Shown here one piece after another: positions 24,900 to 35,540 of a stretch of DNA of 64,000 nucleotides. Source of the stretch: Halospeciosus flavus (GTDB lineage Archaea > Halobacteriota > Halobacteria > Halobacteriales > Halobacteriaceae); contig NZ_CP122312.1 of NCBI RefSeq assembly GCF_029814175.1, forward strand, positions 2,728,001 through 2,792,000, written 5' to 3'. Numbering within the stretch: the stretch's first letter is position 1; every line of letters begins with the position of its first letter. Under the pieces are notes generated by a model, which saw only the letters and a program-made list of their open reading frames with translations, had not been told where the DNA came from and did not search any database. A program made the position numbers and the translations under genes.

Positions 24900-25703
24900 A
24901 TGCGCGCGTTCCGCGTCGCCTACGACGGCCGGCCGTACTACGGTTTCCAGCGACAGCCCTCGGTTCCGACGGTCGAGGGCGTGCTCTTCGACGCGCTCCG
25001 CGCCCTCGACGTCCTCGCGGCCGACGACGAGAAACCGCCGGGGTACGCCGCCGCCGGCCGGACCGACGCCGGCGTGTCGGCGGTCCGCCAGACGGTCGCC
25101 TTCGAAGCACCCGACTGGCTCTCCCCACGAGCGTTCAACTCACAACTCCCCGCACACGTCCGGGTGTGGGCGAGCGCCGACGTCCCGGCGGACTTCCACG
25201 CGACGCACCACGCCCGCTCGCGCACGTACGTCTACCACCTCTACGGTCCCGACCTCGACGACGACCGCGTCCACGACGCGTGTGACCGCCTCCGCGGACG
25301 TCACGACTTCCACAACCTCACGCCGGACGAGCGCAACACCGTCCGTGACCTCGCCGTCGACGTCGAACGCGACGGCGACTACGTCGTCCTGACACTCCGG
25401 GCGGGCGGCTTCTGTCGGGAACTCGTCCGACGAATCGTCTCGCTCGTCGACGCCGTCGGTGCCGGAACCTCGCCCGTCGACAAGGTCGACCGCGTCCTCG
25501 GCCCCGAACCGGTCTCGGGACCCGAGGGCGTCCCGCCCGCGCCGGCACACCCGCTCGTCCTCGCCGACGCCGACTACGACGTCGACTTCGAACCCGACGC
25601 CCAGGCGGTCGCGTCGACGCGAGAGATATTCGAGGAGAAACACGTCGAGTGGCGAACCCGAAGCAGGGTCGCCGACGAAGTCGTGTCGCGGACCGATACC
25701 TAA
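24900..25703 (+). CDS. truA: tRNA pseudouridine synthase A
   Basis: 267 aa. It isomerises uridines 38-40 in the anticodon stem. The family start RAFRVAYDGRPYYGFQRQPS is present and the catalytic aspartate is Asp56 in AAGRTDAGVSA. RSRTYVYHLYGPDLDD and LRAGGFCRELVRRIVSLVDAVG are further TruA blocks. The C-terminal tail (about 215-267) is acidic and lacks a clear domain. Start at ATG 24900. Confidence 0.95.
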   Translation: MRAFRVAYDGRPYYGFQRQPSVPTVEGVLFDALRALDVLAADDEKPPGYAAAGRTDAGVSAVRQTVAFEAPDWLSPRAFNSQLPAHVRVWASADVPADFHATHHARSRTYVYHLYGPDLDDDRVHDACDRLRGRHDFHNLTPDERNTVRDLAVDVERDGDYVVLTLRAGGFCRELVRRIVSLVDAVGAGTSPVDKVDRVLGPEPVSGPEGVPPAPAHPLVLADADYDVDFEPDAQAVASTREIFEEKHVEWRTRSRVADEVVSRTDT

Positions 25704-25812
25704 CCCACTAGGAGGTAGCTACTTCGATAGGTGGGTCGTCGGTACTCTCGCCGGCAGGCGCGACGCCTCTCGCGAGCACCGAGGCACAGCCACTCTCTCG
25801 CTCGCGTCGCCG

Positions 25813-27153
25813 TCAGTCCCAGGTCTCGGGCCAGATGTCCGCGGCCTGCATCCCCGGTTCGAACCCTCGGCCCTCCAGTCCCGCCCGCAAGTCGTGTTCG
25901 TCCACTCGTGGCACCTCACGCCGCGAGAGTTCGAGCACGAGCAGGGCGGTCAACATCGCGTGTTCTCGGAGGTTTCGGCCGTCGGCCTTGTCCCTGGTGT
26001 CGGCGTGCGTGTGTCCCCAGCCACGTCCACGTTCGGGGGTGACGCTGTGGAGTTGTACCGCGGGGACCCCCCGCCGGAGGAAGGGCCAGTGGTCGCTGAA
26101 CGGGTGGAGGTTCGACTCGACCGCGACCGGTCGGTTCGTCGCCTCCGAGACGGCGTCGAGCGGTTCCTCGAAGGCGTCGTTGCCGTGTGTGAACGCCCGT
26201 AGCGTCCGGTAGCGTCCGGCCCCGTCGGCGTTGACGACGGCCTTCACGTTCCGGAGGTCGAGTTTCTCCGCGAGCGCGTCCGACCCCAACAGCCCGACTT
26301 CCTCCGAGCCGACACCCGCCACGCGGACGCGACAGTCGAGTTCGTCTTCGACGTCGGCGAGGAGGCGGGCGGCGGCCACGGCAGTCGTGATGCCACAACC
26401 GTTGTCCAGCGCGCCCTCCGCGATGTCGTGGGCGTCGTGGTGGGCGACGAGGACGATCTCTTCGTCGGTGCTGTCGCCGTCGGGACCGAAGACGCCGTGG
26501 GCGTTGTGACTCTCGCCCCGTTCGGTCCGGGCGTCGACCTCGATGGCGACACGACCGCCGCGCTCGGCGTACTCCCGGAGCCACTCGCCGGTCTCGTGAG
26601 AGACGCCGACGCCGGGGATGGCGGCCTCCTGGTCGAAGCGGAGCGACCCCGTCGGCGGGTGTTGGCCCTCTTTGTGGTTGGCGAAGACGAACGCCTCCGC
26701 GCCCGCAGCGGCGGCGTGCCCGAACTTCTCCATCCGGTGGAGGAACCGGTCGAGCGAGCGCGGCGACTCGGTCGTCGCGAGCGCGACCTTCCCGGCGACC
26801 TCGGCGTCGTCTATCTCCGCGGGTGTCCCGTGGCCCACGTCGACGAGTTCGGCGGTTACGTCGCCCTGCGGGCAGTACGGGAGGGCGATGGCCTCGAAGG
26901 AGCGCTCGACGGGGTCGGTGACGGCCAGTCGCGTGTCGCCGCGTGTCCACACCTGTATCGGGAACGAGTCGAGCGTCACGTCGCGAGCGCCCGCGTCGCG
27001 GAGGGCGTCGGCGACGAGTTCGGCCGACCGGAGTTCGCCGGGGTGGCCGGCCATTCGGCTCCCGAGTTCGGTCAACTCGGTCAGGAAGGTCCAGGGGAAG
27101 TCGTCGGCCCAGGCTCGCCCGAGCGCGCGTCGGAGGTCGTCCGAGAGGTCCAT
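25813..27153 (-). CDS. M28-family zinc aminopeptidase
   Basis: 446 aa with a protease-associated-like insertion in the first half (about 100-190) and an M28 catalytic domain in the second. Zinc ligands are visible as VLVAHHDAHDIAEGALDNG (His/Asp), VGSEEVGLLGSDA (Glu-Glu), AVVNADGAG (Asp) and WGHTHADTRDK (His). No signal peptide, so probably cytoplasmic peptide turnover. Start ATG 27153 gives a DLSDDLRRALGRAWADD beginning. Confidence 0.9.
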   Translation of the reverse strand: MDLSDDLRRALGRAWADDFPWTFLTELTELGSRMAGHPGELRSAELVADALRDAGARDVTLDSFPIQVWTRGDTRLAVTDPVERSFEAIALPYCPQGDVTAELVDVGHGTPAEIDDAEVAGKVALATTESPRSLDRFLHRMEKFGHAAAAGAEAFVFANHKEGQHPPTGSLRFDQEAAIPGVGVSHETGEWLREYAERGGRVAIEVDARTERGESHNAHGVFGPDGDSTDEEIVLVAHHDAHDIAEGALDNGCGITTAVAAARLLADVEDELDCRVRVAGVGSEEVGLLGSDALAEKLDLRNVKAVVNADGAGRYRTLRAFTHGNDAFEEPLDAVSEATNRPVAVESNLHPFSDHWPFLRRGVPAVQLHSVTPERGRGWGHTHADTRDKADGRNLREHAMLTALLVLELSRREVPRVDEHDLRAGLEGRGFEPGMQAADIWPETWD

Positions 27154-27193
27154 GTCGGGCCGTCGTCCGGCGGCGTGAAAAGTACTGTCCGAT

Positions 27194-27883
27194 TCAGTAG
27201 TCCCGCCAGAGCGCGTAGAGACCGTACGCCCCGCCGACGAGGACACCGGTCAGGTGGGCGTAGCGACCGACGTCGCCGGTCGGGTAGAGGAAGTCGCCGA
27301 GCAGCGTCGCGGGGATGGCGACCGTGCCCACGACCAGCAGCACGACGGAGGGGTTGTGGGCGAGGGAGACGACGCCCTCGCGGAACGACGAGGGGTACCA
27401 GTCCCTGAAGAACCGGCGGGCCGGGACTGCCGTGACGGTCGCGTACGTCGCGACGGCGAGGACGCCACCGCTCGACCCGATGGTGAGGACGCGCGCCTTC
27501 AGTAGCCGAGACGTCACGAAGGACTCGACGCAGAGCGCGACGTAGGCGACGAGCAGGAAGAAGAGGACGTAGCGGTGACGTGGCTCGTGTCGCTCGACCT
27601 GCCACCCGAACAGTCCGAGGATCGCGAGGTTCTCGAGGAGGTGTGCGGTCGTCCGGTGGGAGACCGAGGCGAACGGCGACCAGAGGGTCAACCACTCGGA
27701 CGTAAGGTAGAACAGCCGTTGGTACTGCGGCGTCGGCGCGGCGGCGTACACCGGCATCTCGACCAGGAAGAACCAACTCAGGAGGAAGACACAGAGGACC
27801 GTCGTCGCCCACGAACGCAGGAGGCATTCGCAGGTCCCCTCGACGCTCGCGAACGTCGAACGGCGTCCGTTCCTGTTCGCCAT
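27194..27883 (-). CDS. Rhomboid-family intramembrane serine protease
   Basis: 229 aa with six or so helices. The HLLENLAILGLFGWQVE segment (about 81-97) matches the rhomboid HxxxN loop; the catalytic serine is Ser138 in TIGSSGGVLAVATY and the catalytic histidine His210 in RYAHLTGVLVGGAYG. Rhomboids cut single-pass membrane proteins. The sequence is divergent, so it would be missed in weak searches. ATG at 27883 is preferred to an in-frame TTG at 27910. Confidence 0.8.
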   Translation of the reverse strand: MANRNGRRSTFASVEGTCECLLRSWATTVLCVFLLSWFFLVEMPVYAAAPTPQYQRLFYLTSEWLTLWSPFASVSHRTTAHLLENLAILGLFGWQVERHEPRHRYVLFFLLVAYVALCVESFVTSRLLKARVLTIGSSGGVLAVATYATVTAVPARRFFRDWYPSSFREGVVSLAHNPSVVLLVVGTVAIPATLLGDFLYPTGDVGRYAHLTGVLVGGAYGLYALWRDY

Positions 27884-28071
27884 CGTCGGCAGTTCGCCCG
27901 TCGACGCCAAGAGAGATTGTCAGGATTTCGTAGGCGTTCGTTCAACACGCTTAGACACTCAACTGAGTCGATACGACTGGTGTGGCGATTGGTACCACTG
28001 AATATTGATACGTCGGCTACCCGTGTGCCTATTCGCGAACACTTAACCACGATTGTCCGTTCCGTACACCC

Positions 28072-29862
28072 ATGAGCAGTGTCCCCGAACGCGAGGAGAT
28101 CCCCGAGGAGTACCGGTGGGACCTCGAGAGCGTCTACGCGACGGACGAGGACTGGGAGCACGCCTACGAGCGTGCCGAGTCGAAGGTCGAGGAACTGGCC
28201 CGCTACGAGGACGCGGACCTCTCCGACGGCGAGACCCTCCTCGAAGTGCTCGAACTCCGCGACGAGGTGATGCGCCTCGTCTCGAAGGTGTCCTCCTACG
28301 CGAGTATGCGTTCGGACGAGGACCTCCGCGACCAGCACTACCAGGCGCTCTCCGCGCGGGCGAGTTCGCTCGTGTCGGAGGCGTCGAGTGCGGCGAGTTT
28401 CATCGACCCCGCCGTCCAGTCGCTCTCCCGCGACGAACTGGAGGAGACGATCGAGGAGACCGACGGGCTGGAGGTGTACGACCACTACCTCGACGACGTC
28501 ATCCGGATGAAGGACCACACCCGCTCGGCGGAGGTCGAGGCGCTCCTCTCGGACCTCGGCGAGGTCCTGGGCGCGCCCTCCGACACCTACGGGAAACTGA
28601 CGAACGCCGACCTCACCTTCCCGACCGTCGAGAGACCCGACGGCGAGGCGGTCGAGATCACCCAGTCGAACTTCACGAAACTCCTCAAACACGAGGACCG
28701 CGAGTTCCGCGAGGAGGTGTACGACGCCTACTACGGGACGCTCTCGGACGTCCGGAACACCGTCGGCACCACCCTGAAGCACAGTGTGAAGACCGACGTG
28801 AAACTCGCCCGCGCCCGCGACTACGACTCGGCCCGCGAGGCCGCCCTCGACGGCCCGAACATCCCCGTCGAGGTGTACGACAACCTCGTCGACACCGTCG
28901 AGGCCAACGTCGACGTCCTCCACCGCCACGCCGACCTGAAGCGCGAGGCGCTCGACGTCGACACGCTGGAGATGTGGGACCTCTACATGCCGCTCGTCGG
29001 CGACGAGAAGCCCGAAGTCGACTACGAGGAGGCCAAAGACCACATCGTCGAGGCGGTCGCCCCCCTCGGCGAGGACTACCAGCAGCGCGTCGCGCAGGGG
29101 TTGGAGGACCGCTGGGTCGACGTCTACGAGAGTCGCGGGAAGCGTTCGGGAGCGTACTCCGGCGGCGCCTACGACACCCAGCCGTTCATCCTGATGAACT
29201 ACCAGGAGGACATCGAGTCGATGTTCACCCTGGCCCACGAACTCGGCCACTCGCTGCACTCACAACTCACCAGCGAGCACCAGCCGTACGTCTACTCGAA
29301 CTACGAGATCTTCGTGGCCGAGGTCGCCTCGACGGTGAACGAGACGCTCCTCACCCACCACCTCCTGGAGACGGTCGAGGACGAGACGTTCCGCCGCCAC
29401 GTCCTCAACGAGTACCTCGAACGGTTCCGCTCGACGCTGTTCCGCCAGACCCTCTTCGCGGACTTCGAACACCGCGTCCACGAACTCGCCGAAGAGGGCG
29501 AGGCGCTCACGCCCGACGTCTTCGACGAGACCTACCGCGACCGCAAGGAACTCTACTACGAACCGGCGAACGTCGACGACACCATCGCCCGCGAGTGGAT
29601 GCGTATCCCCCACTTCTACTACAATTTCTACGTGTACCAGTACGCGACCGGCATCTCCGCCGCCGTCGCGCTCGTCCAGGACATCCTCGACGAGGGCGAA
29701 CCGGCGGCCGAGCGCTACGTCGACTTCCTGCAGTCGGGGGCGACCGACTACCCGCTCGAGCTCCTCCGGAGTGCCGGCGTCGACATGCGCTCGCCCGAAC
29801 CGGTCGAGCGCGCCATCGAGGTGTACGACGACTACCTCGACGAGATGAACGCCCTCCTCTGA
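28072..29862 (+). CDS. pepF: Oligoendopeptidase F (M3 family)
   Basis: 596 aa. The N-terminus [22 protein letters not shown] is that of PepF; the zinc motif HELGH is at residues 389-393 in [17 protein letters not shown], and the third ligand is in [15 protein letters not shown] (about 410-424). It degrades cytoplasmic peptides of roughly 7-17 residues in characterised members. Length matches the family. ATG 28072. Confidence 0.95.
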   Translation: MSSVPEREEIPEEYRWDLESVYATDEDWEHAYERAESKVEELARYEDADLSDGETLLEVLELRDEVMRLVSKVSSYASMRSDEDLRDQHYQALSARASSLVSEASSAASFIDPAVQSLSRDELEETIEETDGLEVYDHYLDDVIRMKDHTRSAEVEALLSDLGEVLGAPSDTYGKLTNADLTFPTVERPDGEAVEITQSNFTKLLKHEDREFREEVYDAYYGTLSDVRNTVGTTLKHSVKTDVKLARARDYDSAREAALDGPNIPVEVYDNLVDTVEANVDVLHRHADLKREALDVDTLEMWDLYMPLVGDEKPEVDYEEAKDHIVEAVAPLGEDYQQRVAQGLEDRWVDVYESRGKRSGAYSGGAYDTQPFILMNYQEDIESMFTLAHELGHSLHSQLTSEHQPYVYSNYEIFVAEVASTVNETLLTHHLLETVEDETFRRHVLNEYLERFRSTLFRQTLFADFEHRVHELAEEGEALTPDVFDETYRDRKELYYEPANVDDTIAREWMRIPHFYYNFYVYQYATGISAAVALVQDILDEGEPAAERYVDFLQSGATDYPLELLRSAGVDMRSPEPVERAIEVYDDYLDEMNALL

Positions 29863-29974
29863 CGGCGGCGAGACACCGTCTCCCCGTGGTACAGGCCGGT
29901 CACCGAAACCCGCCGGCGAAGTGACCGTGACCCAAAGGAACTTCTTTCTCCGGGACCTACCTGTGAGCGAGCAG

Positions 29975-31204
<1,230 letters not shown>

Positions 31205-31340
31205 CGCGGCCGATCGAGGCCTCCGCCGGACCCGGCCATCGGGCTTTTCTCCGCGTTTTCGCCGACGCGTAGTGACGGCTCTCCCGGTCTCTCTCGTGGC
31301 GAATCGAAGCTCCTTACCCCGCAGACGCCCTCGTTCGGGT

Positions 31341-31826
31341 ATGAGCACGATCCGCGTCGCGTGGGGGACCGGCACCGGCCCCACGTCGATGTCGGCCTAC
31401 GACGCCGCGCTCGCCGACGCCAACGTCCACAACTACAACCTGGTCGCGGTCTCCTCGGTCATCCCCGCGGACACGACGGTCGAGACCGTCGGGACGGCGC
31501 CGGACCTCGGTCCCGCCGGAAACCGTCTGACGGTCGTCCAGGCCGAAGCCGAGGCCGCGGGTCCCCGACACGTCTCCGCCGCGCTCGGGTGGACGACCGG
31601 CCGCGAGGGCGACCCCGGACTCTTCTACGAGTGCGCAGGCCGGACCGACCGCGAGGACGTCGAAGAGCGCGTCCGCGAGGGACTCCGCGCCGGCCAGGAA
31701 CTCCCCGACCGCGACTGGCGTGCCGACGGCGTGGAGGTCGTCTCCACCCGCGTCGACGCCGAACCCGGCGAGCACGCCGCCGCGGTCGTCGTCGCCTGCT
31801 ACGGCGAGAGCGACCCCATCGTCTGA
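31341..31826 (+). CDS. pdaD: Pyruvoyl-dependent arginine decarboxylase
   Basis: 161 aa. It decarboxylates arginine to agmatine. The N-terminal part (VAWGTGTGPTSMSAYDAAL) and the self-cleavage site VAVSSVIPAD (Ser38-Ser39, about the usual place) are present; cleavage makes the pyruvoyl group on the large chain. EREDVEERVREGL and the C-terminal CYGES complete the family pattern. In haloarchaea agmatine feeds tRNA-Ile2 agmatidine or polyamine synthesis (family knowledge). Confidence 0.93.
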   Translation: MSTIRVAWGTGTGPTSMSAYDAALADANVHNYNLVAVSSVIPADTTVETVGTAPDLGPAGNRLTVVQAEAEAAGPRHVSAALGWTTGREGDPGLFYECAGRTDREDVEERVREGLRAGQELPDRDWRADGVEVVSTRVDAEPGEHAAAVVVACYGESDPIV

Positions 31827-31883
31827 GCCGGCTTCGGGGCGAGTAGTCGAGAGTAGTGGTAACAATCCGGGTGGTGACGAGGG

Positions 31884-31889
31884 TTTATA
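31884..31889 (+). promoter_or_regulatory. TATA element before the DUF5811-like gene
   Basis: TTTATA in GGGTTTATACACC is centred about 29 bases before the ATG at 31915, the canonical archaeal distance for a nearly leaderless transcript. Confidence 0.55.
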
Positions 31890-31914
31890 CACCGTGACCT
31901 ACTACGTGGGGCCG

Positions 31915-32301
31915 ATGAACGGAAACACGCCGTATGCCGGCGTTTCGGGGGTCGACACGGGTGGGGACGACGCTCCCGAGATCACCACCGCACAACGCAA
32001 GGCACTCCAGGCGAGCATCGGTGCCATCGCGGCCCGAACCCGCGACTTCCTCCCCGACGAGTACGTCGTCGGTTCCGAGGTGTCCACGGGGTCGGAGGGA
32101 CCGCGCGTGACCGTCGCCGTCCGTCCGCCGGTCGGCAACCCGGTCTCCGCTGGGTTCGAACCCAACTTCGACGGCGAGGACGACGACGACCTCATCCCCG
32201 ACGCGGAACGCGACGAGGTGGCCCGTGGCCTGGCCGCCAGCGCCGCGCTCCAGGTGAAGGGTGCCGTCGGTGACGGCGACGTCACGCCGACTGCGAAGTA
32301 A
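31915..32301 (+). CDS. Haloarchaeal DUF5811-like protein
   Basis: 128 aa. NGNTPYAGVSG at the start, ALQASIGAIAARTRDFLPDE, GSEVSTGSEGPRVTVAVRPPVGNPVSAGF and LIPDAERDEVARGLAASAALQVKGA are the blocks I remember for DUF5811, a conserved haloarchaeal family without known function. No membrane segment or catalytic motif. ATG at 31915 is preceded by a well-placed TATA element. Confidence 0.8.
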   Translation: MNGNTPYAGVSGVDTGGDDAPEITTAQRKALQASIGAIAARTRDFLPDEYVVGSEVSTGSEGPRVTVAVRPPVGNPVSAGFEPNFDGEDDDDLIPDAERDEVARGLAASAALQVKGAVGDGDVTPTAK

Positions 32302-32366
32302 CGCTGTTTCTCACGACTTCGCCGCTCGCAGACGAGAAGAGGGCACTGTCTCGCGACCCGACGACG

Positions 32367-32504
32367 TCACACGGAGCGCTTCGGTCCGCGGCCGGACTCC
32401 GACGCCGGCGGCCCGTCCGCGAGCGAGGACGCGAACGTGCGTGCCAGCGTGGTCACTTTTTCGCCGATTCGAGCGTCGTCACTGTCGGGAGCACGTTCGC
32501 TCAT
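32367..32504 (-). CDS. Small acidic haloarchaeal protein (45 aa)
   Basis: ATG at 32504 encodes SERAPDSDDARIGEKVTTLA followed by RTFASSLADGPPASE and a basic tail. The product is polar, predicted helical in the middle (about 12-27), with no membrane segment. Minus-strand ATTAAATA (32534-32541) lies about 33 bases upstream, so a promoter is in place. Codon usage is haloarchaeal. No family recognised; coding status is probable. Confidence 0.55.
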   Translation of the reverse strand: MSERAPDSDDARIGEKVTTLARTFASSLADGPPASESGRGPKRSV

Positions 32505-32585
32505 GGCTCACTACGGACTGAGGGTCGCAGCAGTATTTAATTTGGCGGCCACCTCGGCCGAAGAAAATAAGCGGGCGTCGAGTTC

Positions 32586-32849
32586 TCAGACCGCTCGACC
32601 GGAGTTCGGCCCGTCGCCGGTCGGGGGGTCACCGAAGAGCGCGTAGGCGACCGCGGCGAGCGCGCCCACGCTCCCTGCCTGCAACCCCAACTTCGTCGCC
32701 TCGACGGTCGCACCGGCGACGGCGCCGAAGACGAACGCGAGCGGGATGGCGGCGAGAACGAGGTCGTATCGGGTCACCGCGGCCGTCAACTCCAGCAGTC
32801 GGTCGGTGAGCGGTCCCTCGTCACTGCGAACGTCCTGTGACACGCGCAT
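32586..32849 (-). CDS. Small membrane protein (87 aa)
   Basis: A polar N-terminus with an amphipathic helix (PLTDRLLELTAAVTRYDLVL) leads into two hydrophobic segments, about 29-46 and 54-72, and an acidic/Gly tail. No motif is recognised. ATG at 32849; a GTG three codons upstream in frame is possible. A minus-strand TATA-like TTTTAG lies about 40 bases upstream. Confidence 0.6.
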   Translation of the reverse strand: MRVSQDVRSDEGPLTDRLLELTAAVTRYDLVLAAIPLAFVFGAVAGATVEATKLGLQAGSVGALAAVAYALFGDPPTGDGPNSGRAV

Positions 32850-33067
32850 CGATACCACCTACACGTGAACGTAACGTCGGAACCCAACTAAAACTTATCC
32901 CGACGTCACGGAGATAGGACGAGTCTCGTCGCTCGTGGTTGCGCCGCCGGTGCTCGTCGTCGTTCACTGCGTCTCGAAAACGGTCGTTCGGGGGCGCTCG
33001 CTGCGGCACGCGGGTCGCTCGGGTTCCGTTCGATTCTGGCCAGTCCGAGCGTCGGCGAGGAGTAACC

Positions 33068-34882
33068 CTACTTCCCCCAGAAGGGGTCTCGCTGCCGGTG
33101 TTTCTCGAGGAACATCTGGAGGGCCTCTCGCTCGTCGGCGGGGAGTTCCTCGCGGAGTTCCTGTTCGAGCACCTTCGCGTGCTTCTCGGGGACGTCGACC
33201 CACAGTTCGTCGCCCTCGTCGATGTCGCGTCCGACGGTCGGCCCGTCGATGGAGACGCTGACGCGGGCGCCGTTGCGGACCTCGTCGACGTCCTCGCCCT
33301 GGTCCTGGATGCCCTTGAGCGAACCGACGCGGGTCAGTTCGTTGCCCTCGAAGACGCCTACGGGGACGTTGCGCTTGAGGGTGCCCGAGAGGACCTCGAC
33401 GCCGACGACGGCGGGGTCGTTCTGCCGGAAGACGTGGTCTTCGAGGATGCGGAAGCGGGCGGGGCGGACGACGTTCTCGAAGACGGCCTCCTTCTGCTCG
33501 CGTTCCATCTCCTCGACGAACTCCTCGTACCCCTCGACGAGTTGGTAGATGACGTCGCTCTCGAAGATGCGGACGTCCTGTTGTTCGGCCTTGTCCGCGG
33601 CGTCGCCGAGCACGTCGACGTTGAAGCCGAGGATGACGCGGTGTTTCTCCTCGTCGACGGTCGTGGCCATCGAGACGTCGCGCGGGGCGATGTCGCCGAC
33701 TTCCGCGCGCATGATGGGAATCTCGGCCTCGTCGAGTGCGTTGGCCATCGCCTCCAGACTGCCGAGGGTGTCGGCCTTCACGACGATACCCTCCTCGCCG
33801 GTGTCGACAGCGACCTCGGCGAGTTCGGCCTGTACCTCCTCGACGACGTCGTCGAGGTCGCGGTCCCGGACGACGCGGACGGGCGCGCCGGCCATCGCGT
33901 CTTCGAGGTCCGGGGCGGCGATCTTCATCCCGGCCGCGGCGGCGAGTTCGTCCACCTTCTCGAAGCGCTTCTCGGTGCGGATCTCGGCGAGTGGGCGGGG
34001 TTTGAGCAGTGCGCGCACGTCCGTGACGATGGGCCCGTTCTGCCCGCCGACGACGATGGTGTCGCTCGCGCGGACCGTCCCGTCGTAGAGGATGACGTCG
34101 AGGGTCTTCCCGAAGCCCTGCTCCTCTTTGACTTCGAGGATGGTGCCGGCGCCGGGGCCGGTGACGTCGATCTCCATCTCCTCTTTCATGTAGCGCTGGG
34201 CGAGACCCATCAGGACGGCCAGGAGGTCCGGAATCCCCTCGCCGGTCTTCGCGGAGACGGGGATGACGCCGATGTTGTTCTGGAAGTTCTGGAGGCGCCA
34301 GTAGAGGTCCGAGGAGAACCCGGCGTCGGAGAGTTCGCCGATGATGCTGTACAGCGACTCATCGAGTTGCTGGCGCACGCGGTCGGACTGTGCCTCGTAG
34401 GTCTGCTTGATGGGCGCGTCCTCGTCGACCTGCCAGCCAGGGACGGTGTCGACCTTGTTCGCGGCGACGACGAACGGCGTCTGACTGTCCTGGAGGATGC
34501 GGATGGCCTCCTCAGTCTGCGGCTGGAAGCCGTCGTTCACGTCGACGACGAGGATGGCGATGTCGGCGAGTGCCCCGCCCCGCGAGCGGAGCGTCGTGAA
34601 CGAGTGGTGGCCCGGCGTGTCGATGAACAGCAGGCCCGGCAGGTCGAACTCTTCGGGGTCGACGAGACTCCCGGCGACCTGGGAGACGACGTCGAGCGGG
34701 ACGGCCGTCGCCCCGATGTGCTGGGTGATGGCGCCCGCCTCGCCCTCGATGACGGCCGAGCCGCGTACCTTGTCGAGGAGACTCGTCTTGCCGTGGTCGA
34801 CGTGCCCGAGAACCGCGACGATGGGCGTCCGCAGCCCGGCGTCGGTCTGAATCGTGTCTGTGGTGTCGTCTTTCTGTGACAT
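33068..34882 (-). CDS. infB: Translation initiation factor aIF5B (IF-2 homologue)
   Basis: 604 aa GTPase that joins ribosomal subunits at initiation. G1 GHVDHGKTS (about 26-34), G3 DTPGHH, G4 NKVD and G5-like SAKTGEG are all present, followed by domains II-IV; the C-terminal helix region ends in QMFLEKHRQRDPFWGK. There is no intein and no long N-terminal extension, as usual for archaeal aIF5B. Start ATG 34882. Confidence 0.96.
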   Translation of the reverse strand: MSQKDDTTDTIQTDAGLRTPIVAVLGHVDHGKTSLLDKVRGSAVIEGEAGAITQHIGATAVPLDVVSQVAGSLVDPEEFDLPGLLFIDTPGHHSFTTLRSRGGALADIAILVVDVNDGFQPQTEEAIRILQDSQTPFVVAANKVDTVPGWQVDEDAPIKQTYEAQSDRVRQQLDESLYSIIGELSDAGFSSDLYWRLQNFQNNIGVIPVSAKTGEGIPDLLAVLMGLAQRYMKEEMEIDVTGPGAGTILEVKEEQGFGKTLDVILYDGTVRASDTIVVGGQNGPIVTDVRALLKPRPLAEIRTEKRFEKVDELAAAAGMKIAAPDLEDAMAGAPVRVVRDRDLDDVVEEVQAELAEVAVDTGEEGIVVKADTLGSLEAMANALDEAEIPIMRAEVGDIAPRDVSMATTVDEEKHRVILGFNVDVLGDAADKAEQQDVRIFESDVIYQLVEGYEEFVEEMEREQKEAVFENVVRPARFRILEDHVFRQNDPAVVGVEVLSGTLKRNVPVGVFEGNELTRVGSLKGIQDQGEDVDEVRNGARVSVSIDGPTVGRDIDEGDELWVDVPEKHAKVLEQELREELPADEREALQMFLEKHRQRDPFWGK

Positions 34883-35297
34883 GGAGTAGACCCCCGTAGA
34901 ACGGTTGTTACGTGAAGAGAGTGGCTTGTCCGGTTTCAATCCATCGTCGTCGCTGGACGAGCGGGTCGACGGACGTCCTGCCGCCGACCACATCGCCCTC
35001 CTGCGGTTCGGACGAGTCGGTGTGAGGACAATATTTTTTACCTATCGGAATTGTATGAAAAATTGCCTGCGCCCGGCCAAACCGGGTGCAGGCGACACTC
35101 CCACAACCCTCCGCCCGGGGTTTCGCCGCTTCCGACGGCGTCCGTCCTGTGGCGCGCGCACTGACGCGATGGCAGTTCCCGGCCTTCGGCGGCCGTCTTT
35201 AGCTGGTAGGCGGCCGCCGTGTGGCCGACGCGTGTCGAGTTCTCTCGCCCGCCGAGCGGCGCGGGCTTTATGTGGGTACGCGGTGCAACTGGGAGGT
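34883..35297. other. Intergenic region between infB and the PRC-barrel gene
   Basis: No protein gene seen in 415 bases. The middle holds a strong TATA element (35031-35040) and a 12-bp hairpin (35065-35093), listed as a candidate RNA. The right end holds the PRC-barrel promoter: CTTTATGTG at about 35269-35277, followed by GGGAGGT just before the ATG, a Shine-Dalgarno-like stretch that is unusual for a probably leaderless gene. Confidence 0.5.
35031..35093 (+). ncRNA. Candidate small RNA: TATA box followed by a 12-bp hairpin
   Basis: ATATTTTTTA (35031-35040) predicts transcription from about 35062. Three bases further a 12-bp stem starts: GCCTGCGCCCGG (35065-35076) pairs with CCGGGTGCAGGC (35082-35093), one G-U, loop CCAAA. 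No ORF follows closely; the next gene begins at 35298 with its own TATA. The transcript could extend to several more GC-rich stems (around 35115-35215). Whether it is a small RNA, a leader or only a promoter with a fortuitous hairpin is not decided by sequence. Confidence 0.35.
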
Positions 35298-35540
35298 ATG
35301 TCCGACATCCTCGCCGAGAACCTCTCCGGCAAAGCCGTGATGGGATCCGACGGAACCGAACTCGGAATGCTCTACAACATCACGATGAACCTCAAGACCG
35401 GCAAACTCGTCGACCTGCTGGTCGAACCGAACGAGGAGGACAACATCACGCTGGATTTCCCGAGCGACGAGAACGGTCGTTACCACGTCCCCGTCGGCCG
35501 CGTCCAGGCGGTCAAGGACTACATCGTCGTCCAGCGTTAA
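35298..35540 (+). CDS. PRC-barrel domain protein
   Basis: 80 aa, a single PRC-barrel: SDILAENLSGKAVMGSDGTE, TMNLKTGKLVDLLVEP and YHVPVGRVQAVKDYIVVQR. The fold is shared with RimM (16S processing) and photosynthetic H subunits. The stop codon is followed immediately by the nob1 ATG with no spacer, so the two are almost certainly cotranscribed, pointing to rRNA maturation (inference). Confidence 0.9.
   Translation: MSDILAENLSGKAVMGSDGTELGMLYNITMNLKTGKLVDLLVEPNEEDNITLDFPSDENGRYHVPVGRVQAVKDYIVVQR

Noticed and set aside
25704-25740. Hairpin-like stretch (CCCAC ... GTGGG) after truA
   Set aside because: Only about 5 bp pair and no T-run follows; not distinguishable from chance.
27884-29259. Minus-strand open frame opposite pepF
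   Set aside because: Antisense shadow of a conserved protease; hydrophobic Val/Glu-rich repeat-like product.
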